The notes under the pieces: model-generated | The model's input: the letters and a program-made list of their open reading frames with translations, nothing else | Told to the model about the DNA's origin: nothing | Database searches by the model: none | Shown: positions 48,521-58,910 of the stretch, piece after piece | Position numbering within the stretch: the first letter of the stretch is position 1 | Layout of the letters: each line of letters begins with the position of its first letter | Translations under genes and position numbers: made by a program | DNA from: Curtobacterium sp. L6-1 | Lineage (GTDB): Bacteria > Actinomycetota > Actinomycetes > Actinomycetales > Microbacteriaceae | Reading direction: 5' to 3' | DNA length: 64,000 nt | Assembly: GCF_018885305.1 (NCBI RefSeq) | Contig: NZ_CP076544.1 | Location: 2,418,001 to 2,482,000, forward strand

Positions 48521-50578
48521 GTGAGGATCACACGACTCCGCGACGCCGCCGCCGCCCTGCTCGTCAGCGCACTCGCGCTCGGTGCCACCGTCGGCCTGCC
48601 CGCCGCGTCCGCCACCGCCGCCCCGGCCGCGCCCGGGTGCGACTTCGCCGACAGTGGGACCGGCACGTACGCCGACACGCTCTGCTGGCTCGACCTCTCC
48701 GCCCTCGACCCGGCCGTCGCAGCGACCCCCGCGGGGCAGCCGCTCGCGCTCGACCTGCCCGGTGGCTACAGGCTGCGGGCGACCGTGACCGTGTCCGGCG
48801 GCCCCGTCGCGGCCGTCCGCCTGCCCACCTACGTCGGGTCGTGGCTCGGCAACCGCGGGCACTACACCGGGATCGACGGCGCCGTCCGTCCGGCCCTGTA
48901 CCAGCAGACCGCCGCCACGACCTCGACCGCGACGCTCAGTGACGTCCGCATGACCGACGCCTCGGGCGCCGCGGTGACGGGCTGGTCGCTCGTCGGTGCG
49001 GACGCCGAGGAGACCGCGAGCGGCGAGTCCATCACCTGGACCTCGGACGCGCCCTTCACCTCGCTCACCACCCGCCCGGACGGCACCGACGAGCGCGGCA
49101 CCGCCTGCGGCCGGGGCTTCACCGGGATCGGTACCACCACGGTGACCTGCACCGGCACCGGCAGCACGCCGACCGGCACCGCGATCGTCGCCGCCCGCGA
49201 GCCCTCGACCTTCAGCCAGACGATGGCCAGCCGGGGCGGCCGCGAGGCCGTGGCCTTCGGCGTCCTCGTCTCGCGCGTGCAGATCACGAAGCAGCTCGTC
49301 GACGGGTTCGGCGGCGACGCCTTCACCGTCAGCGTGGCCGACGAGGCCGGCCGGGTCGTCGCGAGCGCCGACACCGCCGGCGGCACGACCGCCACCACTG
49401 GTGACGTCACGGTGCTGGTCGCGGCCGACGGGACTCCGCTGACCTTTCGGGAGGCGCCCACCGGCACCACGGACCCGTCCCGCTACGCGGACCCGTCGTG
49501 GGCCTGCACCCGGAACGGCGTCGCGGCCACCGACCTGCCGAGCGGCACGTCCGTCGGCACGAGCACCGCGATCCCGGTCGGCGTCGGTGACGCGATCGCC
49601 TGCACGGTGACGAACACGGCGCTGCCCGGCGGCCTCGCGCTCACGAAGACGGCCGACGTCACCGACGGGGACGGCGACCGCCTGGTCGGGCTCGGCGACA
49701 CGGTCCGCTGGACGGTCACGGCGCGGAACACCGGCGGGGTCCCGCTCTCCGACGTGGCCGTCGACGACCCGACCGCCGGCCCGGTGACCTGCGACGAGAC
49801 GACCCTGGCGGTGGGTGCGACGACCACCTGTCGCAGCGACGCCGCCACCACGATCACCGCGGCCGACGTGGACGCCGGCTCGCTGACGAACACCGCGACG
49901 GCGAGCGCCCGGGTGACCGGGACCACGTCGACCGTGCGGTCCGACCCCGCCTCGGCGACGGTCGCCGTCGAGCGCGCCGAGGTGGCCGTCGTGGCCACGC
50001 CGGGCGAGGTCACGGCGGACGGCCTCGAGGTCGCGGTCGTCGTCGAGAACGACGGCACGGTCCCGCTGACCGACGTCGAGGTCACCGTGCCCGGCGTCGA
50101 CCCTGTTCCGGTGCCGGACGTCCCGCCGGGCGACACCGCGGGGATCACCGTCGTGGTCCCGCTCGCCGAGGAGCCGACGACGGTCCCGGTCACGGTCGAG
50201 GCCACCCCCACCGGGCTCCTCGGGGACGCCGACCCCGTCACCGACAGCGTCGACGTCACCGTCCCCGCCGCCGCGCCGGGCACCCCGGACCCGACGCCGA
50301 CGCCGACGCCGACCCCCACCCCGGCACCGGAGCCGACCGACCAGCCGACCCCGGGCCCCACGCCGGTGCCGACCGGCGACCCGTCCGTCGTCCCGGCCCC
50401 CGCGGTCGGGTCCGGCACGGGCGGCACCGGCTCCCGCCCGGACGTCCGGGGCCCTGACGGGTCGCTCGCCTTCACCGGCCCCGCGGTCGGGCTCGCCGGT
50501 CTGGGGGCCGCCGCCCTGGTGGCCCTCGCCGCCGGTCTGGTCCTGCTCCGACGCCGCCGGAGCAGCACCGGGCGCTGA
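48521..50578 (+). CDS. sortase-anchored surface protein with DUF11-like repeats
   Basis: 685 residues. Signal peptide ending near residue 35 (SALALGATVGLPAASATAAPA). An N-terminal adhesin-like region follows (residues 38-235), then a Cna/SpaA-like module (VQITKQLVDGFGGDAFTVSVADEAGR) and DUF11-type domains (LALTKTADVTDGDGDRLVGLGDTVRWTVTARNTGGVPLSDVAVDDP). A Pro/Thr spacer (PTPTPTPTP, about 588-625) crosses the wall. The C-terminus LAFTGPAVG, one helix and RRRRRSS form a sorting signal of the LAxTG type recognised by class E sortases. GTG start at 48521 coincides with a predicted leaderless transcript. Role probably adhesion; no ligand can be named. Confidence 0.85.
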   Translation: MRITRLRDAAAALLVSALALGATVGLPAASATAAPAAPGCDFADSGTGTYADTLCWLDLSALDPAVAATPAGQPLALDLPGGYRLRATVTVSGGPVAAVRLPTYVGSWLGNRGHYTGIDGAVRPALYQQTAATTSTATLSDVRMTDASGAAVTGWSLVGADAEETASGESITWTSDAPFTSLTTRPDGTDERGTACGRGFTGIGTTTVTCTGTGSTPTGTAIVAAREPSTFSQTMASRGGREAVAFGVLVSRVQITKQLVDGFGGDAFTVSVADEAGRVVASADTAGGTTATTGDVTVLVAADGTPLTFREAPTGTTDPSRYADPSWACTRNGVAATDLPSGTSVGTSTAIPVGVGDAIACTVTNTALPGGLALTKTADVTDGDGDRLVGLGDTVRWTVTARNTGGVPLSDVAVDDPTAGPVTCDETTLAVGATTTCRSDAATTITAADVDAGSLTNTATASARVTGTTSTVRSDPASATVAVERAEVAVVATPGEVTADGLEVAVVVENDGTVPLTDVEVTVPGVDPVPVPDVPPGDTAGITVVVPLAEEPTTVPVTVEATPTGLLGDADPVTDSVDVTVPAAAPGTPDPTPTPTPTPTPAPEPTDQPTPGPTPVPTGDPSVVPAPAVGSGTGGTGSRPDVRGPDGSLAFTGPAVGLAGLGAAALVALAAGLVLLRRRRSSTGR

Positions 50579-50599
50579 CGCACCGACGCCTCGGCGTCG

Positions 50600-51160
50600 C
50601 GAGACGCCGCCGCCGACCCGGGACGCCGCCACATCCAGCGGCGTCCCGGCGCCCAGGCGGCGTCCCGGCGCCGCACAGGGACTGGTGCGCCACGGACCGG
50701 AGGTCCTGGCCTCAGCCGCCACGCCCCTCCCGTCCGACACCACCACCGTCGTGAGACGCCGCGACCCTCGCGGGACGCCGCCACATCCAGCGGCGTCTCG
50801 GCGCCGAGGCGGCGCCTCGGCACCGAACAGGGACCGGTGCGTCACGGACCGGAGGTCCGGGCTGCGGCCGCCACACGACCCTCCCGCCCGGCACCACCAG
50901 CGTCGTGAGACGCCGCCACCCTCCCAGGACGCCGCCACATCCAGCGGCGTCCCGGCACCCAGGCGGCGTCCCGGCGCCTAGGCGGCGCCTGGGCGCCGGA
51001 CAGGGACTGGTGCGTCACAGACCGGAGGTCCTGGCTGCAGCCGCCACGACCCTCCCGCCCGGCACCGCCACCGTCGTGAGACGCCGTGACCCTCGCAGGA
51101 CGCCGCCGCATCCAGCGGCGTCTCGGCGCCGAGGCGGCGTCTCGGCGCCGGAGCTGCGTC
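50600..51160. repeat. tandem array of about 155-171 bp extragenic units
   Basis: Three full units and one partial begin near 50600, 50751, 50905 and 51076 with a GAGACGCCG core. Each holds a hairpin GACGCCGC...GCGGCGTC around CACATCCA or CGCATCCA, several GGCGCC blocks, and (in the full units) the sequence CTGGTGCGTCAC or a variant, followed by ACCGGAGGTCC. It fills most of the 856-bp gap between the surface protein and the LacI gene. No frame has a credible start, and translations repeat with the DNA. Confidence 0.85.
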
Positions 51161-51274
51161 CCGCGCACGGGGCGGCGCGACGGCGTCCCGCCCCGACCAC
51201 CGCGCGACCCGGAGCCCGGGCCGCCGACGCGCCCGACCCGCGCCGAGGCGCGCGTTCGACGACGCGCCCACCCA

Positions 51275-51320
51275 CCGGACGGGAGGCGCACGCCGGGCCC
51301 GCTGCGCGCCTCCCGTCCGG
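51275..51320. terminator. 15-bp perfect hairpin, GGGAGGCGC type
   Basis: CCGGACGGGAGGCGC and its exact complement flank a 16-nt loop. It lies at the end of the repeat array and before the LacI promoter, so it would insulate that gene. Core sequence shared with the hairpin at 25441-25476. Confidence 0.65.
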
Positions 51321-51364
51321 CGGTCCTCGCCGTTCCCTCAGGTGGCGCCGACCCGCGAGCCGTG

Positions 51365-51399
51365 CATAATGATCTGGCTCGGGATGTGAACGTGCACAT
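51365..51399 (+). promoter_or_regulatory. -10 box and LacI-type operator of the regulator gene
   Basis: CATAAT (51365-51370) differs from the -10 consensus at one base. The 16-bp operator ATGTGAACGTGCACAT (51384-51399), palindromic except one pair, lies just after the expected start point. It matches the site at 52635-52650 in 14 of 16 positions, which points to autoregulation. Confidence 0.7.
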
Positions 51400-51434
51400 G
51401 GGCGTGCCGCGGACCCGAGCGGGAGAGAGCAGCA

Positions 51435-52454
51435 ATGGCGACCACGCGGGCACAGCAGCCGCGGTCCCCCAGCATCCGCGACGTCGCGCGGGTCGCGGGT
51501 GTCTCGCACCAGACCGTCTCCCGGGTCCTCAACAACTCGGACGCGATCCGGGCCGAGACGCGTGACCGTGTCCTCGCGGCCATGGAGGAACTGCAGTATC
51601 GACCGAACCGTGCCGCCCGCGCCCTGGTGACGAGCAAGACCCGCACGATCGGGGTCCTCACGGCGCAGCGGTCGCACTACGGGCCGACCGTGACGCTGCA
51701 GGCGATCGAGGACGCGGCGGTCCTGCGCGGGTACTCGGTGACGACGGCGAACATCGCGGAACCGACCGATGCCGCGGTGCGCGACGGGCTCGGGCACCTG
51801 CTCGACCAGGACGTCGAGGGCATCGTCGTCATCGCACCGCAGCAGCGCGTGTTCGACCTCTTCGAGGAGCTCGGGGTCCGCACGCCGTACGTGACGATGC
51901 GCTCGAGCGTGGGCGAGGACCCGACCGCCCTCTGGGTCGACCAGATGGAGGGCGCACGTCTGGCGACGGCGCACCTGCTCGACCTCGGCCACGAGTACGT
52001 CCGGCACATCGCGGGGCCGCAGGACTGGATCGAGGCGGACGCACGCATGCAGGGCTTCCTGCGCGAGATGTCCGACCGCGACAAGCCCGTGCAGCCCCCG
52101 GTCCTCGGCGACTGGACGGCCGACTTCGGCTACCACGCGGGCCGGGAGCTCCTGCGGTACCGGGACTGCACCGCGGTGTTCTGCTCGAACGACGCGATGG
52201 CGCTCGGGGTCATGCACGCCGCGCGCTCGTACGGGCTCGACGTCCCGGGCGACCTGTCGGTGGTCGGGTACGACGACATCCCCGAGGCGAAGCACTTCTG
52301 GCCGCCGCTGACCACCGTGCAGGTCGACTTCGCGGAGCTCGGTCGGCGCAGTGTGGACATCCTGCTGCCCAGCGGCGACGACCTGCTCCGACCGATCGAC
52401 ATCGTGCCGCAGCTCGTCGTCCGCGGCTCGACGGGAGCCCCGCGGAAGCGCTGA
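51435..52454 (+). CDS. LacI-family regulator of the monosaccharide importer
   Basis: 339 residues. HTH SIRDVARVAGVSHQTVSRVLNNSDAIRAETRDRVLAAMEELQYRPNRAARAL at residues 13-64, including the hinge helix. The effector domain resembles those of LacI/GalR members that bind sugars (VVIAPQQ, CSNDAMALGVMHAARSYGLDVPGDLSVVGYDDIPEAKHFWPPLTTV). ATG at 51435 with GAGAG upstream. It precedes mmsA-mmsB-chvE in the same direction, 318 bp away, with matching operators at both promoters. Confidence 0.9.
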   Translation: MATTRAQQPRSPSIRDVARVAGVSHQTVSRVLNNSDAIRAETRDRVLAAMEELQYRPNRAARALVTSKTRTIGVLTAQRSHYGPTVTLQAIEDAAVLRGYSVTTANIAEPTDAAVRDGLGHLLDQDVEGIVVIAPQQRVFDLFEELGVRTPYVTMRSSVGEDPTALWVDQMEGARLATAHLLDLGHEYVRHIAGPQDWIEADARMQGFLREMSDRDKPVQPPVLGDWTADFGYHAGRELLRYRDCTAVFCSNDAMALGVMHAARSYGLDVPGDLSVVGYDDIPEAKHFWPPLTTVQVDFAELGRRSVDILLPSGDDLLRPIDIVPQLVVRGSTGAPRKR

Positions 52455-52588
52455 CCGCCGCGGATCGGGCCGCCCTCGGTGGGGTCCGAGCCGGTCGCGG
52501 AGCCCGCGCGTGTCCCCAACCCGGGGGCCACCGGGGCCACGACGCGCGGATGGTGCGCAGGGCGTTACCGAAACGCGACCGAACCGAA

Positions 52589-52650
52589 TTGACAGTCCTC
52601 CCGAGCGTGTGCGTAGGATTACCTCCGTTCCGCGATGTGACCGTTCACAT
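52589..52650 (+). promoter_or_regulatory. promoter and LacI-type operator of mmsA-mmsB-chvE
   Basis: TTGACA (52589-52594, perfect consensus) and TAGGAT (52614-52619) are 19 bp apart. The 16-bp operator ATGTGACCGTTCACAT (52635-52650) lies just downstream of the start point. A leader of about 145 nt follows, ending in AAGGAG 7-8 nt before the GTG at 52773. The rest of the 318-bp gap shows no gene. Confidence 0.75.
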
Positions 52651-52772
52651 GGACCGTCACACGGGGGACACCGGACGCGACAACGAAGTCCGCACGCACC
52701 CTCGTGCCCTTCGGATGCCGCAGCTGAACCACCGAAGGACTGCCGCATCGCAGCGGCAGAAGGAGATGCACC

Positions 52773-54376
<1,604 letters not shown>

Positions 54377-54380
<4 letters not shown>

Positions 54381-55669
54381 ACAACCTGAAACTGCTCTTC
54401 GGCAAGGGCAACAGCATCGGCCAGTACGGCATGATCATCGCGCTCGTCGTGCTGTTGGCCCTGTTCTCGTTCACCACGAACGGGCTCATCCTCGAGCCCA
54501 CGAACGTGATCAACCTGTTCCTGCAGTACTCCTACATCCTCATCCTCGCCCTGGGGATGGTCATGGTGATCATCGCCGGTCACATCGACCTGTCGGTCGG
54601 TTCGGTCGCGGCGGTCGTCGGCATCGTCGTGGCGCAGTCCATGGCGGTCTGGCACTTCCCGGTGTGGGCCGCGATCATCCTCGGTCTCGCCATCGGTGCA
54701 CTCATCGGAGCGTGGCAGGGCTTCTGGGTCGCCTTCGTGAAGGTCCCGGCCTTCATCGTGACCCTCGCCGGCCAGCTCATCTTCCGTGGTGCGAACCAGA
54801 TCATCGGTTCGTCCACCTCGGTCCCCGTCCCGGACGAGTACACCCCGATCGGCGCCGGCTTCCTCGGTGACTTCGGCCCCGACTTCGGCTTCAGCAACGG
54901 CACGCTCATCATCGGTCTGGCCACCATCGCCGCGCTGATCATCATCGAGGCGCGTGGCCGTGCCCGCCGCAAGAAGATGCAGGCCGAGGTCCCGCCGCTG
55001 TGGGTCTCGATCGTCCGCACGGGCATCCTCGTCGCCGTCACGCTGTTCGCGACCTACCTGTTCGCCGCCGGTCCGGTCGGCACCTCGGTCCCGATCGTCG
55101 CGATCATCCTCGGTGTCCTCACGATCATCTACGGCTTCGTCACGAAGAACACGATCTTCGGTCGCCAGGTCTACGCCGTCGGTGGCAACGCCAACGCCGC
55201 GGTCCTGTCCGGTGTCTCCGCGAAGAAGGTCAACTTCTTCGTCATGATGAACATGTCGGTCCTCGCCGCGATCGCCGGCATGGTGTTCGTCGCCTACTCC
55301 GGTGCCTCGGGCCCCGCGGACGGCACCGGCTGGGAGCTCGACGCGATCGCCGCCGTGTTCGTCGGTGGTGCCGCCGTCGCCGGTGGTGTCGGCACGATCT
55401 CCGGCTCGATCATCGGTGGCCTCGTGATGGCGCTGCTGTCCAACGGTCTGCAGCTCATGGGCCTCGAGTCGAACCGCGTGCAGATCATCCGTGGTCTGGT
55501 CCTGCTCGTCGCCGTCGCCTTCGACGTCTACTCGAAGTCGCAGGGCCGTCCGTCCCTCATCGGCGGCATGATGCGGCAGTTCCAGCGGAAGGACACCGAG
55601 CAGAACACGGTGTCCGCGCAGCAGCCGCGCTCGATCGAGGACCAGCCCGACAAGGTCACCCTCCCCTAG
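54377..55669 (+). CDS. mmsB: permease of monosaccharide ABC importer (MmsB/GguB type)
   Basis: 430 residues and about ten helices, longer than RbsC, as is normal for the GguB/XylH group. Conserved stretches: [46 protein letters not shown] and [37 protein letters not shown] cytoplasmic loop [15 protein letters not shown] lies mid-protein. Overlaps mmsA; followed by a hairpin and then chvE. Confidence 0.92.
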
Positions 55670-55678
55670 CTCGGGCCT

Positions 55679-55706
55679 CCCGGCGGTCGGGTGACCGACC
55701 GCCGGG
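55679..55706 (+). terminator. intercistronic 12-bp hairpin
   Basis: CCCGGCGGTCGG and its complement with loop GTGA lie 9 bp after mmsB and about 70 bp before chvE. Inside an operon such a hairpin may end part of the transcripts or protect the 3' end, and so adjust the ratio of binding protein to membrane parts. Confidence 0.55.
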
Positions 55707-55776
55707 ACACCCGGTACGGCCCATCCACCACAGCGGGGCCCCGGCCCCACCTCCTCAACGAAGAGAAAGCAATCAC

Positions 55777-56895
55777 ATGCGCAAGAAGATCGTCGCCGGC
55801 GTCAGCCTGGCGCTCATCGCGGGCCTCGCCCTCAGCGGCTGCTCGGCCCGTGGCAACTCCGAGGGCTCCGGCTCGGGTTCGGGCTCCGGCTCCAGCTCGA
55901 CCATCAAGAAGGGCGACCTCATCGGCGTCGCCCTCCCCGCCAAGACCTCGCAGAACTGGGTCCTCGCGGGCGCCGCGTTCAAGAAGTCGATCGAGGACGC
56001 CGGCTTCAAGGCCGACATCCAGTACGCCAACGCCGGCAGCCCGGTCCCGGACCAGCAGTCGCAGATCTCGGGCATGGTCACCAAGGGTGCCAAGGCCGTC
56101 ATCATCGGTGCCGCGGACGGTTCGCAGCTCGGCTCGCAGGTGAAGGCCGCCAAGGCCGCCGGCGCGACCGTCATCGCCTGGGACCGCAACATCCTGAACA
56201 CCGAGAACGTCGACTACTACGTCGCGTTCAACAACTTCAAGGTCGGCCAGCTCCAGGCGCAGGCGCTCCTCAAGGGCCTCGAGGAGAAGAAGGGCGACAA
56301 GCCGTACAACGTCGAGATCTTCGCCGGTTCGCCGGACGACGCCAACGCCACCGTGTTCTTCAACGGTGCGATGGACGTCCTGCAGCCGAAGATCGACGAC
56401 GGCACGCTCAAGGTCACCTCGGGTCAGACCACGTTCCAGAAGGTCGCCACGCAGGGCTGGCTCGCCCAGAAGGCCCAGTCGCGCATGACGGACCTCCTGG
56501 CTCAGTACTACACGGGTGACACCGAGCTCGACGGCGTCCTCTCCCCGAACGACACCCTGGCCCGCGCCATCCTCACCGCGACCAAGGCCGCCGGCAAGGA
56601 CACCCCCGTCGTCACCGGTCAGGACTCCGAGACCGCGTCGATCCCCCTCATCATGAAGGGCACGCAGTACTCGACGATCTACAAGAACACCACCGACGAG
56701 GCCCAGGCCGCGATCGACCTGGTGTCCGACCTGGCCGACGGCAAGAAGCCGGAGACCGTGAACGACAAGAACAACGACAACGGCAAGAAGGTCGTCCCCA
56801 CCGTCGAGCTGACCCCGGTCCTCGTCACCAAGGACAACGCCGTCGAGGCGTACAAGAACGACGAGACGCTCGAGGCGCTCGCCAAGAAGGGCTGA
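55777..56895 (+). CDS. chvE: monosaccharide-binding lipoprotein (ChvE/MmsE type)
   Basis: 372 residues. Lipoprotein signal MRKKIVAGVSLALIAGLALSGC, then a Gly/Ser-rich linker (GSGSGSGS) that tethers the domain. The periplasmic-binding-protein type I fold shows IGVALPAKTSQNWVLAGAAFKKSIEDAGF, GAKAVIIGAADGSQLGS and IAWDRNI; the Trp and Asp/Arg residues are placed as in ChvE sugar contacts. The gene is richer in Lys and Asn codons than its neighbours, as is common for abundant binding proteins. In plant-associated bacteria ChvE-type proteins take up plant sugars. Confidence 0.9.
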   Translation: MRKKIVAGVSLALIAGLALSGCSARGNSEGSGSGSGSGSSSTIKKGDLIGVALPAKTSQNWVLAGAAFKKSIEDAGFKADIQYANAGSPVPDQQSQISGMVTKGAKAVIIGAADGSQLGSQVKAAKAAGATVIAWDRNILNTENVDYYVAFNNFKVGQLQAQALLKGLEEKKGDKPYNVEIFAGSPDDANATVFFNGAMDVLQPKIDDGTLKVTSGQTTFQKVATQGWLAQKAQSRMTDLLAQYYTGDTELDGVLSPNDTLARAILTATKAAGKDTPVVTGQDSETASIPLIMKGTQYSTIYKNTTDEAQAAIDLVSDLADGKKPETVNDKNNDNGKKVVPTVELTPVLVTKDNAVEAYKNDETLEALAKKG

Positions 56896-56912
56896 GCCAC
56901 CCCGGCACAGCA

Positions 56913-56946
56913 GGAGGGCCCCGTCGCGTCAGCGACGGGGCCCTCC
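56913..56946 (+). terminator. 15-bp perfect hairpin after chvE
   Basis: GGAGGGCCCCGTCGC and its complement with a 4-nt GTCA loop, 17 bp after the stop and followed by CTCGTTCC. The best terminator in the window. Confidence 0.85.
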
Positions 56947-56979
56947 CTCGTTCCCGGCCGCGCCCCTCGCCCGCCGGTC

Positions 56980-57014
56980 CCGGCCTGGAGGCCCGCCCCG
57001 CGCCTCCAGGCCGG
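56980..57014. terminator. second hairpin, CTGGAGGC type
   Basis: CCGGCCTGGAGGC and its exact complement with a 9-nt loop, between the chvE terminator and the next gene. Similar in core (GGAGGC/GCCTCC) to the hairpins at 25441 and 51275. Confidence 0.6.
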
Positions 57015-57084
57015 TCCGGCCCGCCCCGCCCCGCGACCGACCCCGCCCCGTCCCGCTCCGCCACGAGACGGGTACCCTTCCCCC

Positions 57085-57423
57085 GTGTCCGCAGACGAGG
57101 TGATGGAGGTCCGTGCCGTCGTGGCGCTCCTCGAACCGGTGTTCCGCGAGATGCTCCGCCCGGACGAGCTCCGTGCGACCCGGTACAACCTCACCTCCGC
57201 GGACGACCCGTGGGGGCACGAGCTCCAGCCGGACGACCTGGTCGAGACGAACAGCGCGGTCGTGTGGTGGCGGATCTGCGGCGAACGCGGCGCGTCCGGC
57301 GGGATCTGGCTCGACGACGGTCCCGAGGAGATGTGTCGACACGTGCAGGGCGCACTGCAGGACTTCATCGCCGAGAGCCGCTTCGGCTGGGGCGAGTGGC
57401 GGGGGCCGCACGACCTGCCCTGA
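57085..57423 (+). CDS. 112-residue hypothetical protein
   Basis: MSADEVMEVRAVVALLEPVFREMLRPDELRATRYNLTSADDPWGHELQPDD, then SAVVWWRICG and HVQGALQDFIAESRFGWGEWRG. Acidic, with seven Trp in 112 residues, soluble. GTG at 57085 is exactly 6 nt after TACCCT (57073-57078) with no Shine-Dalgarno sequence, so the start is well supported as leaderless. I do not recognise the family. Convergent with the anti-sigma-like gene, 48 bp away with no clear hairpin between. Confidence 0.7.
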   Translation: MSADEVMEVRAVVALLEPVFREMLRPDELRATRYNLTSADDPWGHELQPDDLVETNSAVVWWRICGERGASGGIWLDDGPEEMCRHVQGALQDFIAESRFGWGEWRGPHDLP

Positions 57424-57471
57424 CCATCGCCCGCCTCCCGACCGGCGAGTCGTCCACACCGCGGCCGGCGC

Positions 57472-58290
57472 CTATCCCGCGTACTCGGGGTCGGTCGCCG
57501 GGTCGTACCGCGCTCCCGCCGCGGGTGTGTACTGCTGCGCGTCCGGGTGCTCGTTCTGCCACATCGAGTCGACGTCGCTGAGCTCGGACGCCCCGCACCG
57601 ACCGTCGGCCTGGACGGCCTCGACCGGGATCCCGATCGCGAAGACGACGGGCTGCTCGGGACCCAGGTCGATGGGGTGCCCGGATGCCCGCATGCACCCG
57701 ACGTACCGGTCCCAGGCCGCGACGTACTCGGAGCGGGTGACGACACCGTCCTCGAGGGCGGCCTGCTGCTGGGGCGACGGCCCCGGGACCGGGTCGGGGC
57801 GCGCCCACGACGCCCAGACGGTCATCGGCCCCTCGTGCTCGACCCGCACGGTCGGCCGGCCTGCTGCGTCCGCGCGGACCGGCAGCATGACCGAGGTGCC
57901 GCAGTCCGCGGTCGTCGGTGCTCCGTCGGCGACCGTGACGGACGCGGTGCCGGTCGGCGCGCACTGCAGGCCGACGGCCACGTGCTGCGCACCGGACGGC
58001 CGCCCGGGCAGCGTGAGGCTCGTCGGACCGTCCGACACCCGGGCGACCGGGGTCCCGAGCAGGGTCACGTCACCGGCCGCGCCCGTGCCGACGAGGGCGG
58101 CCGCGTCCTCCGGTGCGAGTGACTGCTGCAGGAGACCGGTCCCGACGAGGGCCCCGGCGGTCAGTGCGCCCGCCGCGACGAACGCGCCGACGCCGACGGT
58201 GGGGACGAGCCAGCGGCGGCGGCGCACGGACCGCTCGACGCGGTCGACGAGCAGGGCGCGCAGGGCGCGGTCGCGGGGTGTGGTGGTCAT
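57472..58290 (-). CDS. membrane anti-sigma-like protein
   Basis: 272 residues. A short cytoplasmic basic N-terminus (RALRALLVDRVERSVRRRR) leads into one transmembrane helix (WLVPTVGVGAFVAAGALTAGALVGTGLL, about 27-54) and then an exported domain with Cys pairs (LQCAPTG, ADCGTS, VGCMRASG, GRCGASE) that could form disulphides. It overlaps the ECF sigma gene (ATGA), the usual place of an anti-sigma factor, but the N-terminus is too short for a zinc-binding anti-sigma domain. It may instead be an envelope protein made together with the sigma factor. Confidence 0.65.
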   Translation of the reverse strand: MTTTPRDRALRALLVDRVERSVRRRRWLVPTVGVGAFVAAGALTAGALVGTGLLQQSLAPEDAAALVGTGAAGDVTLLGTPVARVSDGPTSLTLPGRPSGAQHVAVGLQCAPTGTASVTVADGAPTTADCGTSVMLPVRADAAGRPTVRVEHEGPMTVWASWARPDPVPGPSPQQQAALEDGVVTRSEYVAAWDRYVGCMRASGHPIDLGPEQPVVFAIGIPVEAVQADGRCGASELSDVDSMWQNEHPDAQQYTPAAGARYDPATDPEYAG

Positions 58291-58853
58291 CGGTGTCCTC
58301 CGCTGGTCGTCGAGACGGCTGGGTGCTCCGCGAACTGGGCGCCGAGGCGCTTCCGGGCGCGGGAGAGGCGGGACTTGACCGTCCCGATCGGCACGCCGAG
58401 CACGGCGGCCGCCTCGGCTTCGCGGTGCCCCGCGACGACGCAGAGTGCGAGGACCTGCTGGTCGGCGACCGACAGCCGACGGAAGGCCGCGACGGCGGCG
58501 CCGTCGTCGTGCCGGTCGGCGGGGTCGGGCGCGTGCTCGGCGGGCGGCAGCGTCGCGAGGAGGCGTCGGTGCCGCATCGTCGCCCGGGTCGCGTTGCGCG
58601 CGACGTTCGTCGCCGTCACGAGCAGCCACGGGAGCAGGTCGCCGTCGACGAGCCGGGCGGTGCGCCGCCGACGCCACGCCTCGAGGAACACCACCGCGAC
58701 GACGTCCTCGACGTCCACCTCGGGTGGCACCAGCCGCATGGCGTGCCGTCGTACCCGGCCGCGGTGGCGGTCGAAGACGCGGCCGTAGGCCTCGCCGTCA
58801 CCGCGGCCCGCAGCCGCCCAGTCCTCGGCGTCGTCGCCGCTTCCGGTCCTCAT
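58287..58853 (-). CDS. ECF-type sigma factor
   Basis: 188 residues. Region 2 is AYGRVFDRHRGRVRRHAMRLVPPEVDVEDVVAVVFLEAWRRRRTARLVDGDLLPWLLVTATNVARN; region 4 is FRRLSVADQQVLALCVVAGHREAEAAAVLGVPIGTVKSRLSRARKRLG. It resembles SigE-like and actinobacterial ECF groups with membrane partners. It directs polymerase to a small regulon; the target promoter is unknown. The C-terminal partner gene overlaps it. No recognisable autoregulated promoter was found upstream. Confidence 0.88.
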   Translation of the reverse strand: MRTGSGDDAEDWAAAGRGDGEAYGRVFDRHRGRVRRHAMRLVPPEVDVEDVVAVVFLEAWRRRRTARLVDGDLLPWLLVTATNVARNATRATMRHRRLLATLPPAEHAPDPADRHDDGAAVAAFRRLSVADQQVLALCVVAGHREAEAAAVLGVPIGTVKSRLSRARKRLGAQFAEHPAVSTTSGGHR

Positions 58854-58910
58854 GCCCTGGAGTGTCCGGCAGCGCCCGGAAGGTTCCGTCCTGGCGCTGC
58901 CGGTCGGAGA

